NCBI GenBank assembly: GCA_009830035.1
Contig: SZZY01000009.1
Coordinates: forward strand, 124,001 to 188,000
DNA: 64,000 nucleotides
Reading direction: 5' to 3'
From: Pantoea sp. Eser
GTDB lineage: Bacteria; Pseudomonadota; Gammaproteobacteria; Enterobacterales; Enterobacteriaceae
The position numbers were made by a program, and so were the translations under genes. Below are positions 30,224-40,883 of this stretch, one piece after another (positions within the stretch are counted from its first letter, which is position 1; the number at the start of each line of letters is the position of its first letter). The notes under the pieces were generated by a model that ran no database searches, had not been told where the DNA came from, and saw only the letters and a program-made list of their open reading frames with translations.

Positions 30224-32266
30224 TTATCCATGAATGCCGTAATGTTCCAGCATTGCGTCGAGCTGCGGTTCACGGCCGCGGAAGCGTTTAAACAGCTCCA
30301 TCGGCTCTTCGGAACCGCCGCGCGTCAGGATATTGTCGAGGAACGACTGGCCGGTTCCGCGGTTGAAAATACCCTCTTCTTCAAAGCGTGAATAGGCATC
30401 CGCCGCCAGCACATCCGCCCACAGATAGCTGTAGTAACCGGCCGCATAGCCGCCAGCGAAGATGTGGCTGAAGGCGTGCGGGAAACGGCCCCATTCCGGG
30501 CTCGGCACCACCGCAACGCGGCTTTTCACTTCACGCAGCGTCTCAAGAATCTGTGCCCCTTTGGCTTGGTCAAATTCGGTATGCAGACGGAAGTCGAACA
30601 GGCCGAACTCCAGCTGACGCAGAATGAACAGCGCCGCCTGGTAGTTTTTGGCCGCCAGCATTTTATCCAGCAGCGCCTTCGGCAGCGGCTCGCCGGTCTC
30701 GTAGTGGCCGGAGATGAACGCCAGCGCATCCGGCTCCCAGCACCAGTTTTCCATAAACTGGCTTGGCAATTCGACCGCATCCCACGGCACCCCGCTGATG
30801 CCAGAAACGCCCGGCACTTCGACCCGGGTCAGCATGTGATGCAGACCGTGACCAAATTCATGGAACAGGGTGATCACTTCGTCATGGGTGAACAACGCCG
30901 GTTTGCCCTGCACCGGACGGTTAAAGTTACAGGTCAGATAAGCGACCGGCTTCTGCAGGCTGCCATCGGCTTTACGCATCTGACCGACGCAGTCATCCAT
31001 CCAGGCCCCGCCGCGTTTGTGTTCACGCGCATACAGATCCAGATAGAAACTGCCGCGAAGTTCGCCGGTTTCATCGAACAGATCGAAGAACTTCACGTCA
31101 GGATGATAAACATCCACATCGGTACGCTGTTTCGCCGTGATGCCGTAAATGCGTTTAACCACTTCGAACAGGCCAGCCACCGCCCGGGATTCCGGGAAGT
31201 AAGGGCGCAGCTGTTCATCGCTGATGGTATAGAGATGCTGCTTCTGTTTTTCACCGTAATAGGTGAGATCCCACGGATTAAGCTCGGTAACGCCGTGCTC
31301 TTGCTGCGCAAAGGTGCGCAGTTGCTCCAGCTCTTTTTCACCCTGCGGACGGGCGCGTTCCGCCAGATCGTTAAGAAAGTCGATAACCTGAGACGGGCTT
31401 TGCGCCATTTTGGTCGCCAGCGATTTATCGGCGTAGGAGTCAAAGCCCAGCAGCTGTGCCAGCTCATGACGCAGCGCCAGCTCTTCTGCCATGATCGGGC
31501 CGTTATCCCATTTACCGGCATTCGGCCCCTGATCGGACGCGCGGGTCGCGTAGGCGCGATACATCTCTTCGCGCAGCGCGGCGTTATCGCAGTAGGTCAT
31601 CACCGGCCGATAGCTGGGGATATCCAGCGTCAGCAGCCAGCCTTCCTGACCTTTGGCTTCCGCCTGCGCTTTGGCCGCAGCCATCGCGCTTTCCGGCATG
31701 CCTGCCAGATCGTTTTCATCGGTGATCAGCTTGCTCCAGCCCATGGTGGCATCAAGCACGTTGTTGCTGTAAGCCGATCCCAGTTCGGAGAGGCGGGCAG
31801 CAATTTCGCCGTAGCGCTGCTGTTTATCTTTCGCCAGGCCAATGCCGGAGAGTTCGAAATCACGCAGCGCGTTATCGACCGCTTTCTTCTGCGCCAGATC
31901 CAGCGCGGCGTACTGGTCACCCTCTTTCAGGTTGCGGTACACCTGATACAGGCCTTCATGCTGACCGACCCAGGTGCTGTATTCAGACAGCAGCGGCAGC
32001 GTCTGCTCATAGGCTTCACGCAGTTCCGGGCTGTTTTTAACCGAGTTCAGGTGGCTGACCGGGGAAAAAATGCGGCTCAGACGGTCATCGCTCTCCGCCA
32101 GCGGCTGGACCAGGTTGTCCCAGCTATAGGGTGCGCCTTGCGCCACCACTTTTTCGACCATCGCGCGGCAGTCGTTCAGGACTTCCGTAACGGCAGGAAC
32201 CACATGTTCAGGCTGGATGGCAGAAAAAGGGGGAAGCGTAAAAGATGTCAGTAGCGGATTGGTCAT
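30224..32266 (-). CDS. prlC: Oligopeptidase A (M3 metallopeptidase)
   Basis: 680 residues, matching E. coli PrlC/OpdA in length and motif order. The zinc site is [13 protein letters not shown] (HExxH), with the third ligand region downstream in the [11 protein letters not shown] stretch. The cytosolic enzyme degrades signal peptides and short peptides. The start is ATG at 32266 with AAAGGA upstream. Intact. A sigma32-like promoter lies upstream, in line with its heat-shock control in E. coli. Confidence 0.97.
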   Translation of the reverse strand: MTNPLLTSFTLPPFSAIQPEHVVPAVTEVLNDCRAMVEKVVAQGAPYSWDNLVQPLAESDDRLSRIFSPVSHLNSVKNSPELREAYEQTLPLLSEYSTWVGQHEGLYQVYRNLKEGDQYAALDLAQKKAVDNALRDFELSGIGLAKDKQQRYGEIAARLSELGSAYSNNVLDATMGWSKLITDENDLAGMPESAMAAAKAQAEAKGQEGWLLTLDIPSYRPVMTYCDNAALREEMYRAYATRASDQGPNAGKWDNGPIMAEELALRHELAQLLGFDSYADKSLATKMAQSPSQVIDFLNDLAERARPQGEKELEQLRTFAQQEHGVTELNPWDLTYYGEKQKQHLYTISDEQLRPYFPESRAVAGLFEVVKRIYGITAKQRTDVDVYHPDVKFFDLFDETGELRGSFYLDLYAREHKRGGAWMDDCVGQMRKADGSLQKPVAYLTCNFNRPVQGKPALFTHDEVITLFHEFGHGLHHMLTRVEVPGVSGISGVPWDAVELPSQFMENWCWEPDALAFISGHYETGEPLPKALLDKMLAAKNYQAALFILRQLEFGLFDFRLHTEFDQAKGAQILETLREVKSRVAVVPSPEWGRFPHAFSHIFAGGYAAGYYSYLWADVLAADAYSRFEEEGIFNRGTGQSFLDNILTRGGSEEPMELFKRFRGREPQLDAMLEHYGIHG

Positions 32267-32321
32267 AGCGCAGTCCTTTATTGATGTGTGGGGCGCGATG
32301 GGTCGCGCAACGCAATAAGTA

Positions 32322-32349
32322 ACATGGGGCTAAGTGTAGCGAAAATCAA
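32322..32349 (-). promoter_or_regulatory. Candidate sigma32 promoter of prlC
   Basis: On the minus strand, TTGATT (32349-32344), a 14-base spacer, then CCCCATGT (32329-32322). The latter is a perfect match to the sigma32 -10 consensus CCCCATNT. It lies about 56 bp before the prlC start. Confidence 0.55.
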
Positions 32350-32688
32350 TGGGGCCTGGCTTCGCTGAGGAAGAAACGAGCGGAATGCAATCGCCGATCG
32401 GCCGGCAGAATTTGCGTTGCATCAAAGCGCAGCCGCTGCGGTTAGGGTGTAATGCTGCCGTTGCAACAGCTGTCGGCTTTTCACCTGCAGCGTGCGGCCC
32501 CGGCGGGATTAGTTATCATGCTTTCGACCCATCGGCGGGACATCCCTGATATAATCGCCCGCTTAATGGTTCTCATGCTGTTCCTGCGTCGGTTGCTGTG
32601 CGTCGTTCTGTGGGTAATACGTGAGGTAATAATTGGTATAAATCGATTTCCCATCAATTAAAACCTTATACATTCAACAGGATAAACA
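32350..32688. promoter_or_regulatory. rlmJ upstream region
   Basis: 339 bp with no credible gene. A perfect -10 TATAAT at 32550-32555 and a second A/T-rich TATAAA near 32637 could drive rlmJ. No good -35 is visible for either. GC-rich sequence before 32520 has no recognisable element. Confidence 0.4.
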
Positions 32689-33524
32689 ATGCTGAGTTAT
32701 CGCCATAGCTTCTATGCTGGCAACCACGCTGACGTGCTGAAGCACACCGTACTGAGCCTGATCATCACCGCGCTGAAAGAGAAACCGTTCTTTTATCTTG
32801 ATACCCACGCTGGTGCAGGACGTTATCAACTGAGCGGTGAACACGCTGAGCGCACCGGCGAGTATCTGGAAGGCATCGCCCGCATCTGGCAGCAGCCGGA
32901 CGCGCCAGAACTGCTGCAACCCTACTTCGACGCCATCCGTGCGCTCAACCGTAACGGGACGCTGCGTTATTATCCCGGTTCGCCGCTGATTGCCCGCCAT
33001 CTGCTGCGTGAAGATGACCGTCTGCAAATGACCTAACTGCACTCCAGCGACTATCCGCTGCTGCGTAACGAGTTCAGCAAGGATAGCCGCGCGCGTAGAA
33101 CGTGGCGACGGCTATCAGCAGTTAAAAGCCAAACTGCCGCCGCCATCCCATCGCGGTCTGGTTCTGATCGATCCGCCGTAATGAGATGAAAAGCGATTAT
33201 CAGGCGGTGGTGAAAGGGATTCAGGAAGGCCATAAGCGATTCGGTACCGGCGTCTTCGCGCTGTGGTATCCGGTGGTCTTGCGTCAGCAAATCAAGCATA
33301 TGCTGCGCGATCTGGAAGCGACCGGGATTCGCAATATTCTGCAGATTGAACTGGCTGCCCGTCACGACAGCGACCAGCGCGGCATGACCGCATCCGGCAT
33401 GATTGTGATTAATCCGTCGTGGAAGCTGGCTGCCCAGATGAACGAACTGCTGCCTTGGCTGCATAAGAAACTGGTTCCGGCTGGCACCGGCCACTTTGTG
33501 GTCAACCAGATCGTACCCGAATAA
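32689..33524 (+). pseudogene. rlmJ: 23S rRNA (adenine2030-N6)-methyltransferase RlmJ, nonsense codon plus frameshifts
   Basis: Begins perfectly (MLSYRHSFYAGNHADVLKH, FYLDTHAGAGRY SAM motif). TAA at 33034-33036 replaces Glu in QMTELHSSDYPLLRNEF. A base is lost near 33095 (RARVERGDGYQQL), and an extra A at about 33180 disrupts the catalytic DPPY motif. The rest, KSDYQAVVKGIQEG to the normal end, is clean to TAA at 33522-33524. Three lesions, so loss of m6A2030 in 23S rRNA is expected. The 16S enzyme RsmJ next door is kept. Confidence 0.92.
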
Positions 33525-33587
33525 CTCTCTTCTCCTTTTACGCCGCACACTGCCGGTGCTGCGGCGTTGTACTGCAGGTCTGTCACC

Positions 33588-34406
33588 ATGTGGATCATAC
33601 TGGCTGGCGCGCTAGCCGCGCTGCAACCGGCCCGGCGGCTGGCATTATTATTACTGGCGCTCGCCACGCTGCTGGGGTTTTATCAGCACGTATTAGCGTG
33701 GCCCGCGCTGCTGCTGTTCGCGGTCACCGCCGGGGTCGTGGCATGCCGTATTTATGATAGTGACCATCATCGGCGGCAAATGCTGACTGAAGCGGTGCTG
33801 GTGCTGATCGCCATCGGGTTATTCCTCCATCTGTTCCCGGGTTTTGATAATCCACGCAAACTTGATGACGTGCAGGTCGGCGCCCGCAGTGTGGCTTTCG
33901 GCTTCTCGTTTAATTTCGATAAAGCGCTGATCCCCTTTGTGCTGCTGGCCTGTCTGCCGACGCTGTTTCGCGCCCCGGCCAGCCCGCCGCGCTATAAGCT
34001 GCTGGCCGCGCTGGCGCTGATCGCCGCCGTTCCGCTGCTGTTGTACAGTGCCGTATTGCTGGGAGGATTAGCGTTTGAACCGCACTTCCCGGCCTGGCTT
34101 GGCACCTTTATGCTCGCCAATCTGTTCTTTGTCTCGCTGGCGGAAGAGGCGCTGTTTCGTGGCTATCTGCAGCAGAAATTAACGCTGGCACTGGGCGGCA
34201 TACCCGCGCTGTTGCTGAGTGCGCTGCTGTTTGGTCTGGCGCATCTGAGCGGCGGTCTGTTGCTGGTTATCTTCGCGACTCTCGCCGGGCTGCTGTATGG
34301 GCTGGCGTGGCACTGGAGCGGCCGGTTATGGCTGTCGACCGCCCTGCACTTTGCCCTCAATATGACCCATTTACTGCTTTTCACTTATCCCGCACTGCAT
34401 CACTAA
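33588..34406 (+). CDS. CPBP-family intramembrane glutamic endopeptidase
   Basis: 272 residues, about eight hydrophobic segments. The CPBP/Abi motifs are all present: AEEALFRGYLQQ (EExxxR), FGLAHLSGG (FxxxH) and ALHFALNMTH (HxxxN). Related proteins process prenylated or bacteriocin-like peptides; the substrate here is unknown. The ATG at 33588 is preferred over a TTG at 33567. Intact. Its stop codon overlaps the original stop of convergent rnz. Confidence 0.85.
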   Translation: MWIILAGALAALQPARRLALLLLALATLLGFYQHVLAWPALLLFAVTAGVVACRIYDSDHHRRQMLTEAVLVLIAIGLFLHLFPGFDNPRKLDDVQVGARSVAFGFSFNFDKALIPFVLLACLPTLFRAPASPPRYKLLAALALIAAVPLLLYSAVLLGGLAFEPHFPAWLGTFMLANLFFVSLAEEALFRGYLQQKLTLALGGIPALLLSALLFGLAHLSGGLLLVIFATLAGLLYGLAWHWSGRLWLSTALHFALNMTHLLLFTYPALHH

Positions 34407-35314
34407 AGAGTAAACACCGCCAGATCATAGGCCAGCTCGGTAGAGGGGAAAATGGCCTAGCATTCAGCCAGCAAGCGGGGCATATCTTTCGCCAGATAGC
34501 GTGAACTGAAGTGAGTGGCGATTAGCCGTTTTGCACCGGCGCGCTTCGCCACTTCCGCCGCCTGCAAGGTCGTCGAGTGGCCGCGTCCGTTGGCCTTCTC
34601 AATCATCGCCGCTTCCAGCGTGGTTTCGTGCACCATCAGATCCACGTTGGCCGCCAGCTGCAATGCCACCTCAGTTGGCGCGGTATCACCAAAAATCGCC
34701 AGCGTTTTGCCCCGGGTCGCCGGACCCAGATAGTCCGCGCCATTGATCACCCGGCCATCCTCCAGCGTCACGGTTTCGCCCTGCTTCAGCTGCTGATACC
34801 ACGGGCCGCGCGGCACGCCTTCGGCCTTCAGCCGCGGCGCATCGAGAAAACCCGGCTTATCATGCTGCTCAATCCGATAACCCAGACATTCCAGCGTATG
34901 ATTCAGCAGCCAGGCACTGATGCGGAACTCACCGTCATCCAGCGTCCAGCCCGCCTCAATCTCAACAATAGTCAGCGGATAATCGGTGTAAGAGCCACTG
35001 ATCGACAGCGCGGTTTCAACGAAGAGTTTTAAGCCCCGGGGGCCATACACGGTCATCGGCGTGGTCAGCCCGACCATTGAACGGCTGGTGAGCAAGCCCG
35101 GCAGCCCGAAAATATGGTCGCCATGCAAATGGGTGATTAAGATCTTATCCAGCTTGCCCGGTTTCAGTTCGGAACGCATAAACTGTAGCTGGGTCCCCTC
35201 ACCGCAGTCGAACAGCCAGGTTTCGCCACTCTTCGCCCGGGTAAAGGCGATGGCGGTCACGTTACGCTGCAGGCTGGGCGCACCGCCGCCGGTGCCGAGA
35301 AAAGTAAGGTGCAT
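34403..35314 (-). pseudogene. rnz: Ribonuclease Z/BN truncated by an amber codon 18 codons before its end
   Basis: Metallo-beta-lactamase nuclease with the tRNase Z motif [14 protein letters not shown], the GDTAP metal loop, VHETTLE and ATHFSSRY. Start ATG 35314 with AGGGAAG. TAG at 34457-34459 ends the protein after LLAEC; the continuation AIFPSTELAYDLAVFTL to TAG 34403-34405 is in the same frame and matches the family C-terminus. All catalytic residues precede the stop, so partial function is possible. The amber sits in CTAGG, one C-to-T change from the Dcm site CCAGG (CAG codon). Confidence 0.85.
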
Positions 35315-35442
35315 GGTATGCTTCCCTGTCAGGGTGAGAAAAAACAGAACCCTATTACAATCATAGGCGCAAACTTTGCGTCAATTCGACCCGCAGCGTT
35401 ACACTCTATTCCAATTTTTCATGCAACCGGATGGATACTTCA

Positions 35443-36795
35443 ATGACCCGACATTTCGACTATCTCGCCATCGGCAGCGGCAGCGGCGGCATCGCCTCGA
35501 TTAACCGTGCGGCCATGTATGGCCAGAAATGCGCCCTGATTGAAGCCAAAGAACTGGGTGGCACCTGCGTTAACGTAGGCTGCGTCCCGAAGAAAATCAT
35601 GTGGCATGCTGCGCAAATTGCCGAAGCTATCCATCTGTACGGGCCGGACTACGGCTTCGATACTACCGTTAACCGCTTCGACTGGGCCGCGCTGGTCAAA
35701 AACCGCAGCGCCTATATCGATCGTATCCATACCTCTTACGACAACGTACTGGGTAAAAACAAGGTTGAAGTGATTAAAGGCTTCGCCCGTTTTGTCGATG
35801 CGCACAGCGTCGAAGTGAATGGCGAGATCATCACCGCTAATCACATCCTGATTGCCACCGGCGGCCGTCCCAGCCATCCGTCGATTCCGGGCGCTGAGTA
35901 CGGGATTGATTCCGACGGCTTCTTTGAGCTGGACGCGCTGCCGAAGCGTACTGCGGTCATCGGCGCGGGTTACATCGCCGTTGAGCTGGCGGGCGTGGTG
36001 AATGCGCTGGGCTCGGAAACCCACCTGTTTGTGCGTAAGCATGCCCCGCTGCGCAGCTTCGATCCGCTGGTCACCGACACGCTGGTGGAAGTGATGAACA
36101 GCGAAGGCCCGACGCTGCATACCGAAGCGATTCCGAAAGCGATCGTTAAAAACGACGACGGCAGCCTGACGCTGCAGCTGGAAAACGGCAGCGACTATAC
36201 CGTCGATTGCCTGGTGTGGGCGATTGGCCGTGAACCGGCCAATGACAGCCTGAATATTGCAGCGGCGGGCGTGGCGCTGGACGAGAAAGGCTACATTAAG
36301 GTCGATAAGTTCCAGAACACCAACGTGTCAGGCATTTATGCGGTCGGTGACAACACCGGCGCGGTAGAACTGACACCGGTGGCGGTGGCGGCTGGCCGTC
36401 GCCTGTCTGAGCGCCTGTTTAATAACAAGCCGGACGAGCATCTCGACTACAGCAACATCCCGACCGTGGTCTTCAGCCATCCACCGATTGGCACCGTTGG
36501 TCTGACCGAACCGCAGGCGCGGGAACAGTATGGCGACGATCAGGTGAAAGTGTATAAGTCGGCGTTTACCGCCATGTACACCGCCGTCACCCAGCATCGC
36601 CAGCCGTGCCGGATGAAGCTGGTCTGTGTCGGTGCCGAGGAGAAAATCGTTGGTATTCACGGGATCGGATTTGGCATGGATGAAATGCTGCAGGGTTTCG
36701 CGGTAGCACTGAAAATGGGTGCAACCAAAAAAGACTTCGACAATACCGTGGCGATTCACCCGACGGCAGCGGAAGAGTTCGTGACCATGCGCTAA
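35443..36795 (+). CDS. gor: Glutathione-disulfide reductase
   Basis: 450-residue flavoprotein. FAD loop [15 protein letters not shown], redox-active disulfide in [18 protein letters not shown] loop [14 protein letters not shown] with downstream Arg residues (VRKHAPLR), and the C-terminal catalytic HPTAAEE of the partner subunit. The ATG at 35443 ([11 protein letters not shown]) fits E. coli Gor; an upstream ATG at 35431 would add four residues. Keeps glutathione reduced in the cytosol. Intact. Confidence 0.97.
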   Translation: MTRHFDYLAIGSGSGGIASINRAAMYGQKCALIEAKELGGTCVNVGCVPKKIMWHAAQIAEAIHLYGPDYGFDTTVNRFDWAALVKNRSAYIDRIHTSYDNVLGKNKVEVIKGFARFVDAHSVEVNGEIITANHILIATGGRPSHPSIPGAEYGIDSDGFFELDALPKRTAVIGAGYIAVELAGVVNALGSETHLFVRKHAPLRSFDPLVTDTLVEVMNSEGPTLHTEAIPKAIVKNDDGSLTLQLENGSDYTVDCLVWAIGREPANDSLNIAAAGVALDEKGYIKVDKFQNTNVSGIYAVGDNTGAVELTPVAVAAGRRLSERLFNNKPDEHLDYSNIPTVVFSHPPIGTVGLTEPQAREQYGDDQVKVYKSAFTAMYTAVTQHRQPCRMKLVCVGAEEKIVGIHGIGFGMDEMLQGFAVALKMGATKKDFDNTVAIHPTAAEEFVTMR

Positions 36796-36818
36796 GCCGC
36801 CGCGGCGTAGTGCTTCAG

Positions 36819-36847
36819 ACAGGCGACTCCGGTCGCCTGTTTTTTTT
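36819..36847 (+). terminator. Intrinsic terminator of gor
   Basis: ACAGGCGAC (36819-36827), loop TCCG, and GTCGCCTGT (36832-36840) followed by an eight-T run. Strong Rho-independent terminator. Confidence 0.93.
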
Positions 36848-36894
36848 GCCTGCGACAGGCACAGCGGTGCAGGCCTGCTCCGCCACGGTGCAAC

Positions 36895-37761
36895 TCAGCT
36901 AACCCGATCCAGCCAGCGCACATAAGCCTGATCCCATAACGCCGCGGGCGTCCCGGCCTTGCCAAGACCAAATCCATGCCCGCCTTTGCTGATCTGAATC
37001 AGCTCGACCGGCACGCGATTGCGGCGACAGGTGTCGTGCATCAGTTCGGTGTTAAACGGATTCGAGGTGTGGTCATCTTCAGCCTGCGCCAGAAACGTCG
37101 GCGGATACTGGCGGGTAACGTAGTTCTGTACCGACCAGTTCGCTTCATCCTGCGGCATGGCGTTTTTGCCGACCATCATCAGATGGGTATTGGTGTGCTG
37201 ATAAGGGGCTTCCAGCGTAATCACTGGATAGATCAGGCCGACGCTGTCCACTTTTGGCACCACCTCATCCAGCGGATCGATGGCCGGATAAGATTCAAAA
37301 TTGGGACGCGCGGCCGCCATGCCCAGCACGTGCACCTTCCGCTCAAACGAGCGCACCAGCCGAATTGCGCGTTGCGCATCCTGCAGCGGGGCAAGCCGGC
37401 CGGCCTGCCACTTCTCATGCGGCAAGCGGTAGCTGAGCACATAAGCGGTGTAGCCGTTGGCGTTCAGCCAGCGCGCCAACGGCTATGCTTCCCGTCCCAT
37501 GCCAATCCAGCGATAGCCGCCGCCGGCAGCAATCAGCACCACCTCACCGTTGGGATTTTCCGGTTTAAAGCGCTGGATCGCCGGGCTCACAATATTCGAC
37601 CACGAGCCGCTGGCATTAAAATGAAGTTCGCCTGATGGGCCGCCGCCGGGCGGATCATCCGGCCAGAGAGGAATAATGTCATCGCGGGCAAATAATGTGC
37701 CGGTGGTCATGGAGAGCCCAAGCGCTCCCGTGCCGAGAATAAAGCGTCGACGCGTAATCAT
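36895..37761 (-). pseudogene. Tat-exported alpha/beta hydrolase, amber codon and deleted nucleophile elbow
   Basis: Starts at ATG 37761 with a twin-arginine signal (MITRRRFILGTGALGLSM), so the ancestor was exported folded. ESTERASE-like features follow: VVLIAAGGGYRWIG (oxyanion region), then TAG at 37483-37485 in GREAYPLARW, in the same reading frame. After KVHVLG the expected GFSAGGH nucleophile elbow is absent, an in-frame deletion joining directly to MAAARPNFESYPAID. Catalytic-Asp and His regions (QAEDDHTSN, GGHGFGLG) persist. Two lesions, one of them catalytic. Confidence 0.8.
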
Positions 37762-37885
37762 GATGCCTGTTAAGTGATATCAAAACGCTCGGCCAGCCGT
37801 TGCGGCGGGCTGCAGGAAAAAGTGTGATGCAAGTCCGGTGCCAGACGCTGGCGATTATGTACGCAACGCAGTGCCAAAATCCATA

Positions 37886-37913
37886 AAAAAACGCGCCCGG
37901 ACGGCGCGTTTTT
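37886..37913 (-). terminator. Terminator downstream of the 112-residue exported protein
   Basis: AAAAACGCGCC (37887-37897), loop CGGAC, and GGCGCGTTTTT (37903-37913). Read on the minus strand it follows the stop at 37930 and ends in a T run. The symmetric arms would also work rightward. Confidence 0.85.
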
Positions 37914-37929
37914 GCCTTGACTGAGGGAA

Positions 37930-38268
37930 TTAATCTTCCTGCTGGAACTGGGCCATCACAGCCTGTTCACACTGCTGCTCATTGACCCGCAGTTTGGCGC
38001 GCTCGTCATCGCCCAGCTGCAGCCAGGCGCTGGCCACTTCACGCACGGTATATTCATCAAAACCAGGCTGATTCATCGCCGTCGGCGACTGGCTGCGCGC
38101 CACGTACGATTTCATCTGCTCAACATATTGATCGGCACTGGCGACCTGTTTTTCGCTGCTGACAATGTGACACAGCTGACTAGCATAGACATTCTGTTCG
38201 CTATCATCCGCCGCCAGGGCGCTGCCAGAGGCCAGTACGCTCAGCAGCAGTATGTGAGTCACTTTCAT
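37930..38268 (-). CDS. Small exported protein of unknown function
   Basis: 112 residues with a clear Sec signal peptide (MKVTHILLLSVLASGSALAA, cleavage after ALA). The mature about 93 residues are polar and mostly helical in character, with two cysteines (QLCHIVSS and QQCEQAV) that could form a disulfide. AGGAG lies seven bases before ATG 38268. I do not recognise the family. Own terminator follows. Intact. Confidence 0.75.
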   Translation of the reverse strand: MKVTHILLLSVLASGSALAADDSEQNVYASQLCHIVSSEKQVASADQYVEQMKSYVARSQSPTAMNQPGFDEYTVREVASAWLQLGDDERAKLRVNEQQCEQAVMAQFQQED

Positions 38269-38288
38269 TCTCTACTCCTGTTTTCGGG

Positions 38289-39530
38289 TTAAACCTTGTG
38301 CTGAAGGGCTTCCAGACGCTTTTTACGCCAGTTTATCAGGGGTGACACGGTTGTGCCGTGTATTACCACGCTGCAGACCACCAGGGTTAACGCCATATTG
38401 GTCATGATCTCCATCTGTGGCCCTTCCATGCCGTGCGTCCAGGCGTAGGCGATGTAGTTAAGACTGCCTATGCCGCGAATACCGAGCCAGCCAATCAGCA
38501 ACTGCTGCCCCATCGGCAGACCGGCGCGCAGCGTGACGCCGAGCACCACCATCATGCCCGCCGCCAGTAACCGTTCAATGGTGTCGCCAAACGACAGCGC
38601 GTCCCCGACCACAAAGCCTATCGACTTGACCATCCTGTTATCGCCCTGATGCGCCGGGCGCTTATTCGGATTGACCAGCGCCTCGGAAGGCAGCACCCGC
38701 TCATCCTCTGACAGATCCTCGGGCTGATGACGACGGAAAACACCCAGCTCAGCGCGGCGCAATTCCAGACCGGCCGCGAACGCCGCCAGGAAACCGGAGG
38801 CACCCAGCCACTGCACCAGCTAATAACTCAGTGCAATCAGCGACAGCGCCAGAAAATCGTTGGGCGCGACGTCGCCATTGGCGTTACGCAATTTGGTTGC
38901 CAGTACGCCAATTAACCGTCCCAGACAAAAACCGATCGCCAGCCCGCCGCCAATCGCCCAGATCACCTATTTTGCGCCCCAATGGGTCAGCAGCGATCCG
39001 CTCATGCTTTCACCATTGAACAGCAGCAACGGCAGCGCCGAGCCATCATTCATGCCGGCTTCGCTGGAGATGGCGACGCGCAGCGAATCGTAACCCTGCG
39101 CATCGTTGACCGAGATTAAGCTCGCCAGCACCGGATCGGTCGGGGCGACAATCGCGCCAAACGCCAGCGCAATCGGCCAGTCCAGACCCACCAGCCAGTG
39201 CGCCAGCAGCGTTATCGCCGCTACCGTCAGCAGCATGGCGGGAAAGGCCAGCCGCAGGCCGGTATGCCAGCAGTTATTCTGTAGCGGCAGACGCAGCTTG
39301 AGGACGGTGATAAACAGCGAGGCGGCCATGGTGATTTCAGTGATGTGCGCCACCGTTTCTGAATGGGTGACGATATCGATATGCAGCACGTCAAACGCCC
39401 ACGGCCCACATAACATCCCGGCGATAAGAAACAGGCCAAAAGAGGTAACCGGCCCCCGGTGTATCCAACCGGAAGCCAGTGACATCAGCAGCAGGCCGCC
39501 TGTCGCGGCTGTCCAGGCTAAAAAGCTCAT
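38289..39530 (-). pseudogene. CPA1-type cation:proton antiporter interrupted by two amber codons
   Basis: About 413 codons in a single unbroken frame apart from TAG at 38967-38969 (WGAK-stop-VIWAIGGG) and TAG at 38820-38822 (IALSY-stop-LVQWLG). The NhaP/CPA1 core motifs are present: FGAIVAPTDPVLASLI with the ion-binding Asp, SSEAGMNDGSALP (ND motif), and repeated hydrophobic helices. Start ATG 39530 with GGAG. No frameshift or deletion was seen, which is unusual here: only amber codons separate it from an intact gene. Substrate, sodium or potassium, cannot be told. Confidence 0.82.
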
Positions 39531-39592
39531 AATTCTCCGGATAATTTCGGGTTTATTAATAAGCCTGGCACATTTTTTGACGGCTTCGAAAA

Positions 39593-40790
39593 TCAGTTCT
39601 TAAGATGACGGCTGGCGAAGCGCAAGGCTGGCTGCACCAGCAAGGGTTGAGAGCGCCACCACACCGTTCCAGCCCAGTGCGCCAGCGCCAGGCTACCTAG
39701 CGCCGCACCGTTTGCCATGCCGATAAATACCACGGTAAACAGCAGCGCATTCAGGTGACTGCGCGCTTCCAGTGCCAGGCCATATACCAGCGTCTGGTGC
39801 GCCACCAGCGTCGCCTGCACCCCTAAGTCGAAACCGATGGTGCTGACCACAATCAACGCCAGCTGAGCTGGCAGCGGCAGTAACGGCAGCAGAAACATCA
39901 GGGCAAACGAGACGGTCACCAGCGCGGCACCCGCCTGGGTTACCCTGGCCGGACCGATACGGTCGGCGAAGCTGCCGGCCAGCGGCGCGGCCATCGCACC
40001 GGACGCACCGGCTAAACCAAAGGCCCCGGCGACAGCACTGTCGAGGTGAAAACGCTCACTGAGCATTAACGCCAGCGTTGACCAGAAGGCGCTGAAGCCG
40101 ACCGACAGCAACCCCTGAGCCAGCGCAGCGCAGCGTCTGGTGATAACGCCACAAATGCGCCAGCGACAGCAGCAGGCGCAGATAGCTGACCAACGTACCG
40201 GGCGTAAAGCGCGGCAGCACCCGCCAGAGCGTCAGGCTGATCAGCAGCACCGCCAGCGCCGCCAACATATACATGGTGCGCCAGCCGAAGTACTCAGCCA
40301 CCACGCCACTGACCACCCGAGACAGCAGAATGCCGACCAGTAAGCCGGTCATCACCGTACCGACCGTTTTGCCACGGCTGCGTTCCGGAGCCAGCGCCGC
40401 GGAAGCCGGCACGATATCCTGCGCCACCGTGGCGGTCAGGCCGGTCACGAAACTGGCGATCAGTAACGCGCTCAGCCCGCCGGAGAAGCCACACAGCAGC
40501 AACGCCGCCACCAGTAGTAATCCTTTGATAAAGATAATGGTGCGGCGGTCATGACGATCGCCGAGCGGAGCCAGCAGCAGAATACCGAGGGCATAACCCG
40601 CCTGGGTCAGCATCGGCACCATGCCGACCGCGCCGATGCCGACGTTAAACTGCTTGCTGATGATATTCAGCATCGGCTGGCTGTAGTAAATCGATGCCAC
40701 GCTCAGACCGGCGCCTGCCGCTAGGGTAAAAACCAGCGGAGCGGGGAGCGCTTCGTTCGAAGAGGTGGTGATAGTGCGGGTCGCTGACAT
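39593..40790 (-). pseudogene. MFS drug-type transporter, frameshifted in the middle
   Basis: The first six helices (ASIYYSQPMLNIIS, PMLTQAGYALGILLLAPLGDRHDRR, VGTVMTGLLVGILLSRVVSG) read from ATG 40790 to about 40130. Two bases are then lost from a GC-CT repeat in LRCAALAQGLLSVG, and the second half (VGFSAFWSTLALMLSERF, GPARVTQAGAALV, GVQATLVAHQTLVY) continues in the other frame to 39593. Family DHA1-like MFS; substrate unknown. Divergent from a LysR regulator, also broken, which probably controlled it. Confidence 0.8.
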
Positions 40791-40883
40791 AGTGTGATCC
40801 TCATAAATGCGTAACGCTATTAGCGCACACGGCGGCCATACGCGCTAGACTGCTGTCAGACAAAACTGTTATGCGTGGTGCGT

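Noticed and set aside
30464-32254. A 596-codon open frame on the plus strand opposite prlC
   Set aside because: It is exactly antisense to an intact, highly conserved oligopeptidase gene, lacks a ribosome-binding site, and its composition is that expected of the complementary frame in GC-rich DNA.
33540-33567. Inverted repeat ACGCCGC/GCGGCGT after rlmJ
   Set aside because: Long loop and no T run; too weak to call.
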